A stretch of DNA of 64,000 nt from Pezicula radicicola (Eukaryota > Ascomycota > Leotiomycetes > Helotiales > Dermateaceae): positions 682,001-746,000 of the forward strand of contig PDUO01000008.1 in NCBI GenBank assembly GCA_003008705.1, read 5' to 3'. The notes under the pieces are model-generated. The model worked only from the letters and a program-made list of their open reading frames with translations, was not told the DNA's origin and made no database searches. Positions 60,940-64,000 of the stretch are shown here, one piece after another; within the stretch, counting starts at the first letter, position 1; every line of letters begins with the position of its first letter. The position numbers and the translations under genes were made by a program.

Positions 60940-62350
60940 TAGTGTTTTAAGATGGTAGATATATGTGTCTAATACAAACTAGAATATTCACTGCAAACAA
61001 TAGAGAATAGAGTTAGCAAGAGTCCATCTCGATACACTAGGTAGGTAAGTTGTAAACGTAGGAACCCAAGCTCCTTGTTCAACAGCCCGAATATTTCTCC
61101 TAAATAAGTCTTAATGTTAGTAAATTATACTGATTAATCAAAAATTCAAACGCAGTTAAATAGTTGTAGGACATTTAGTTCGTGTTATACTATTGTATCA
61201 CAAGCATGCATTGAACACTTTCTTTTGTGCTAATCTGTCCATCTGAATTAATGCAGATTTTGACCAGTGTGGAATTATTTGTTGAATGACTATACCTACA
61301 TAAATCACAGTATGAAAAACAGAAGCGATACACATACTTCTAAACGAATTGTCTACAACTGTCAGTCTGCCATCGCTAATCATACCAGTGCTACTTGCAA
61401 TAGCTTTAGCGAGCCAGACTTGAAGTACATCACTTTCAGACATTTAGTAATTACAACCTACAGCTGGAACATACTGATTCATTTGTCAATCATGACTGCA
61501 ATTCGTTTGTATGTTTTTCGTCCCCTTTGAAAATATTAGCGACGATCTTCGCTCAAGCTTTCTTCCCCACTCGTATCGCTACATTGTTTCATTTTCCTAT
61601 CAGATCAACGAAGCAAAGCGATGAGCTCACGAAAACTTTCACATGCAATAAATATATTAAGAAAAACAACCGAACTATCAATATCTTTAGCCAAACAAAA
61701 TAAATGCTTTCTTTCCAGCTTATCGAAGCCGACGAAAGAAAGAAAGACGACGACAACGACGACGACGACAATCAGGCTCCAAAGCGAGCCAAGGTCCCAT
61801 CCGTGCCATCCAAGTCCCCAAGTGTCTGCCATCCGATCACATGGAATTTGAAGTAACGTATCGAATACGATGAATTTCCCAAATTTCTTACGAAAAGGGT
61901 AAGAACGGCCTAATTCTCATTCATCGAGACATGGATGAAGGATGCTTTGTCAGCCATCTCGTCAAATGATCAGAGGCCGTCGTCGCAAGGAGGGTACAAA
62001 TCGGGGGTTAGCGCGAGTCGCTCGGCAGCTGTGATGCAGGGTCTTTCTTGGAAACAATGGCGGGGGAGAAAGTGGTGAGGGTTGTGGTGGTGCTCGCAAG
62101 GCCCATAGATTTTCTGAAACGGTCAAGAATATTGACATGCTGGCCCAAGGCTGAACAACACGAACCCATCAATCACAAGAGAGAATGTGATCGACCGAGG
62201 TATCTATCATAGAGTACTTCATTTGGAAAAATTATAGAGTATACATACAGCCTCGCCCCTCATCCTGTTCTGCGCCAGCTCAGACCGACTGTATATCTTT
62301 CTTCATATCATTGCACCCATTCTCGCCGTAAATAGCGAGCGTACTTCACC
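60940..62350. other. Gene-free spacer upstream of the P450
   Basis: No supported gene. Contains a GAC/ACG-type trinucleotide run at about 61745-61772. The last few hundred bases are the P450 promoter. Confidence 0.5.
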
Positions 62351-64000
62351 ATGGCTACACATATTCCAATACTGTGGTCGATAACGTTGGCGTCGGCTAC
62401 TCTTTCATTGGCAAATGTCATATTTTTCCCTCAAGTCTTTCCAGATACGCAGGTTACGAAGGTTTTCTTCATCTTTACCGGTATCAATTTTGTCCTTTGG
62501 TTAGTCTTCAGGCTCAACATCTATTCTTACTGGTTCAGTCCATTTCGACACCTCCCAATACCAAAGGTAAGTGCTTTCCGAAGCTCCGTTGAGACAACCA
62601 ACTTTCTGTTTTGCTTAGAATACAATGTTAACTATTGACTTATTGTAGGGTGCATATCCAGTTATTGGTCATAGCTACATCGTCGCCCAAAGACCATCCG
62701 GATCCTCATTCCTCAAATTCATAACCGAAGTACCAAACGACGGATTCATAAGGTTTCGAGGACCACTCGGTGCAGACTGGCTACTTCTATCCGATCCAAG
62801 ATCTCTAGGAGATGTACTCGTACACAATGCCTACGACTTTACCAAACCAACCGAGATCCGCAACTTCCTACGTCTGATTCTCGGCGATGGATTAATCATA
62901 ACAGAAGGCGATGAACATAAATTCCAACGGAAGCATATCTCCCCCGCCTTCAGCTTCAGACATATCAAAGAACTATATCCTATTTTCTGGTCTAAGGCTA
63001 TTGAGTTATCCCATGGTATCGATGCCGAGATAAGTGAGAATCCAGAGGAATCTTTGGTGGATGAGAAGATGGCGAATCCGAGTAGCGTTATTGAGATCAA
63101 TCACTGGGCTAATAAAGTTACCATGGATATCATCGGAGTAGCAGGACTTGGACGAGATTTCAACACGCTCAAGAATTCCGACGATGAATTAATTAAGAAC
63201 TATGAAGAGCTTCTGGAACCTACTGCTGAGAAAGGTATTTTCTTTACAACACACCTGATATTTTCTCGACGAGTCGTTAAGCTGTTACCCTGGAAACTCA
63301 ACCAACGTTTGGAAAAAACGACAGGGAATCTTAGGAATATCTGTTTGCAGCTTGTACGGGAGAAGAAGGAGTTGATTAAGACTCATCAGGATGAGAATAT
63401 TGATATTCTATCTCTGATGATTAAATCCAATAATTTTGCAGACGATGCTCTCGTTGATCAACTTCTTACTTTCTTAGCAGCAGGGTAAGTTCCAAGGTCT
63501 CCATCCTATGTCTACCTAGCAAGAAAACAAAGAAGTAAAGGACAATTCACTAAAAAAACCCCACAGACATGAAACAACATCTTCAGCATTCACCTGGGCA
63601 ACCTACCTTCTCTCCAAACACCCCCAAATACAACAGCGTCTCCGCCAAGAAATCAGAGCAACAGTACCCTCCCCCTCCGCAGCCCTAGAACCAACAACCG
63701 ACCTCGACTCAATCCTCGAATCCCTCCCCTACCTAAACGCAGTCTGCAACGAAGCCCTACGACTCTACCCACCGGTCCCAGTAACCCTACGAACCTCCGT
63801 CCGCCCAACAACAATCCAAGGCCAACCAATCCCAAAAGGAACAAGAATCTACGTCTCACCCTGGGCCATAAACCGATCACCTCATCTCTGGGGTCCTAAC
63901 GCTGCTGAGTTCCAACCTGATCGTTGGATTGACGCTGATACAGGCAAGGCTAATAATACAGGCGGCGTTACTAGTAATTATAGTATTTTGACTTTCTTGC
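62351..64000 (+). CDS. Cytochrome P450, 3' end outside the window
   Basis: Three exons are visible and in frame: 62351-62566, 62649-63484 and 63567 to the window edge. The N-terminus has hydrophobic anchor segments (residues about 5-25 and 38-56) and a proline hinge FRHLPIPK, typical of a microsomal P450. Further motifs are a C-helix region HKFQRKHISPAF, the I-helix oxygen-binding motif AAGHETTSSAF (split by intron 2), the ExxR motif NEALRLYP, and a PERF-like region with QPDRW. The haem-binding Cys loop has not been reached at base 64000, so the gene is truncated by the window, not by mutation. Family assignment beyond P450 is not attempted. The reaction is presumably a monooxygenation. Confidence 0.92.

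Overview
This looks like about 64 kb of nuclear chromosome from a filamentous ascomycete. The evidence is many short GT-AG introns (about 45-200 bp) with CTAAC/CTGAC-like branch sites, elongation factor 3 (a fungus-specific translation factor), a HET-domain pseudogene, a DUF6536-type membrane protein, a fungal rhodopsin-like 7TM family, and AT-rich transposon relics in which Trp codons have become TAG/TGA, as repeat-induced point mutation (RIP) does. The gene set would suit Leotiomycetes, but that is inference; no species marker was read.

Layout. 0-3 kb: an uncharacterised disordered protein with an in-frame TGA, and a secreted concanavalin A-like protein. 3-5.7 kb: gene-free DNA with a terminal-inverted-repeat (TIR) element. 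5.7-10.8 kb: a compact metabolic group with a carboxymuconolactone decarboxylase-like protein divergent from two tandem type-B carboxylesterases. 10.8-17 kb: a transposon graveyard holding five TIR elements, one nested inside another and one (a RIP-killed Tc1/mariner-type transposon) sitting inside a rhodopsin-like 7TM gene. 17.7-19 kb: an intact seven-exon 7TM paralogue. 20.8-23.4 kb: a secreted GH3 enzyme. 23.9-25.9 kb: a HET pseudogene carrying another TIR element. 27-31 kb: a SNF2/RING ATPase. 34-36 kb: a membrane-anchored GH79-like enzyme. 37.5-38.4 kb: a RING-like ORF broken by one TAG. 38.4-41.9 kb: AT-rich gene-free DNA.

From 42 kb to the right end the region is gene-dense and mostly conserved: a small membrane protein, an O-fucosyltransferase-like type II membrane protein, an amidoligase-family protein, two uncharacterised soluble proteins, a DUF1275 membrane protein, EF-3, a DUF6536 multi-spanning membrane protein, and a cytochrome P450 cut by the window edge.

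The left half is a repeat-rich accessory compartment with secreted hydrolases, decayed genes and stacked transposons; the right half is euchromatic core. I see no coherent new multi-gene system. The most informative structures are the nested transposons, the precisely reconstructable transposon insertion in the 7TM gene, and several genes carrying single C-to-T-type stop codons. Exon coordinates come from reading splice sites and keeping frame, not from transcripts.
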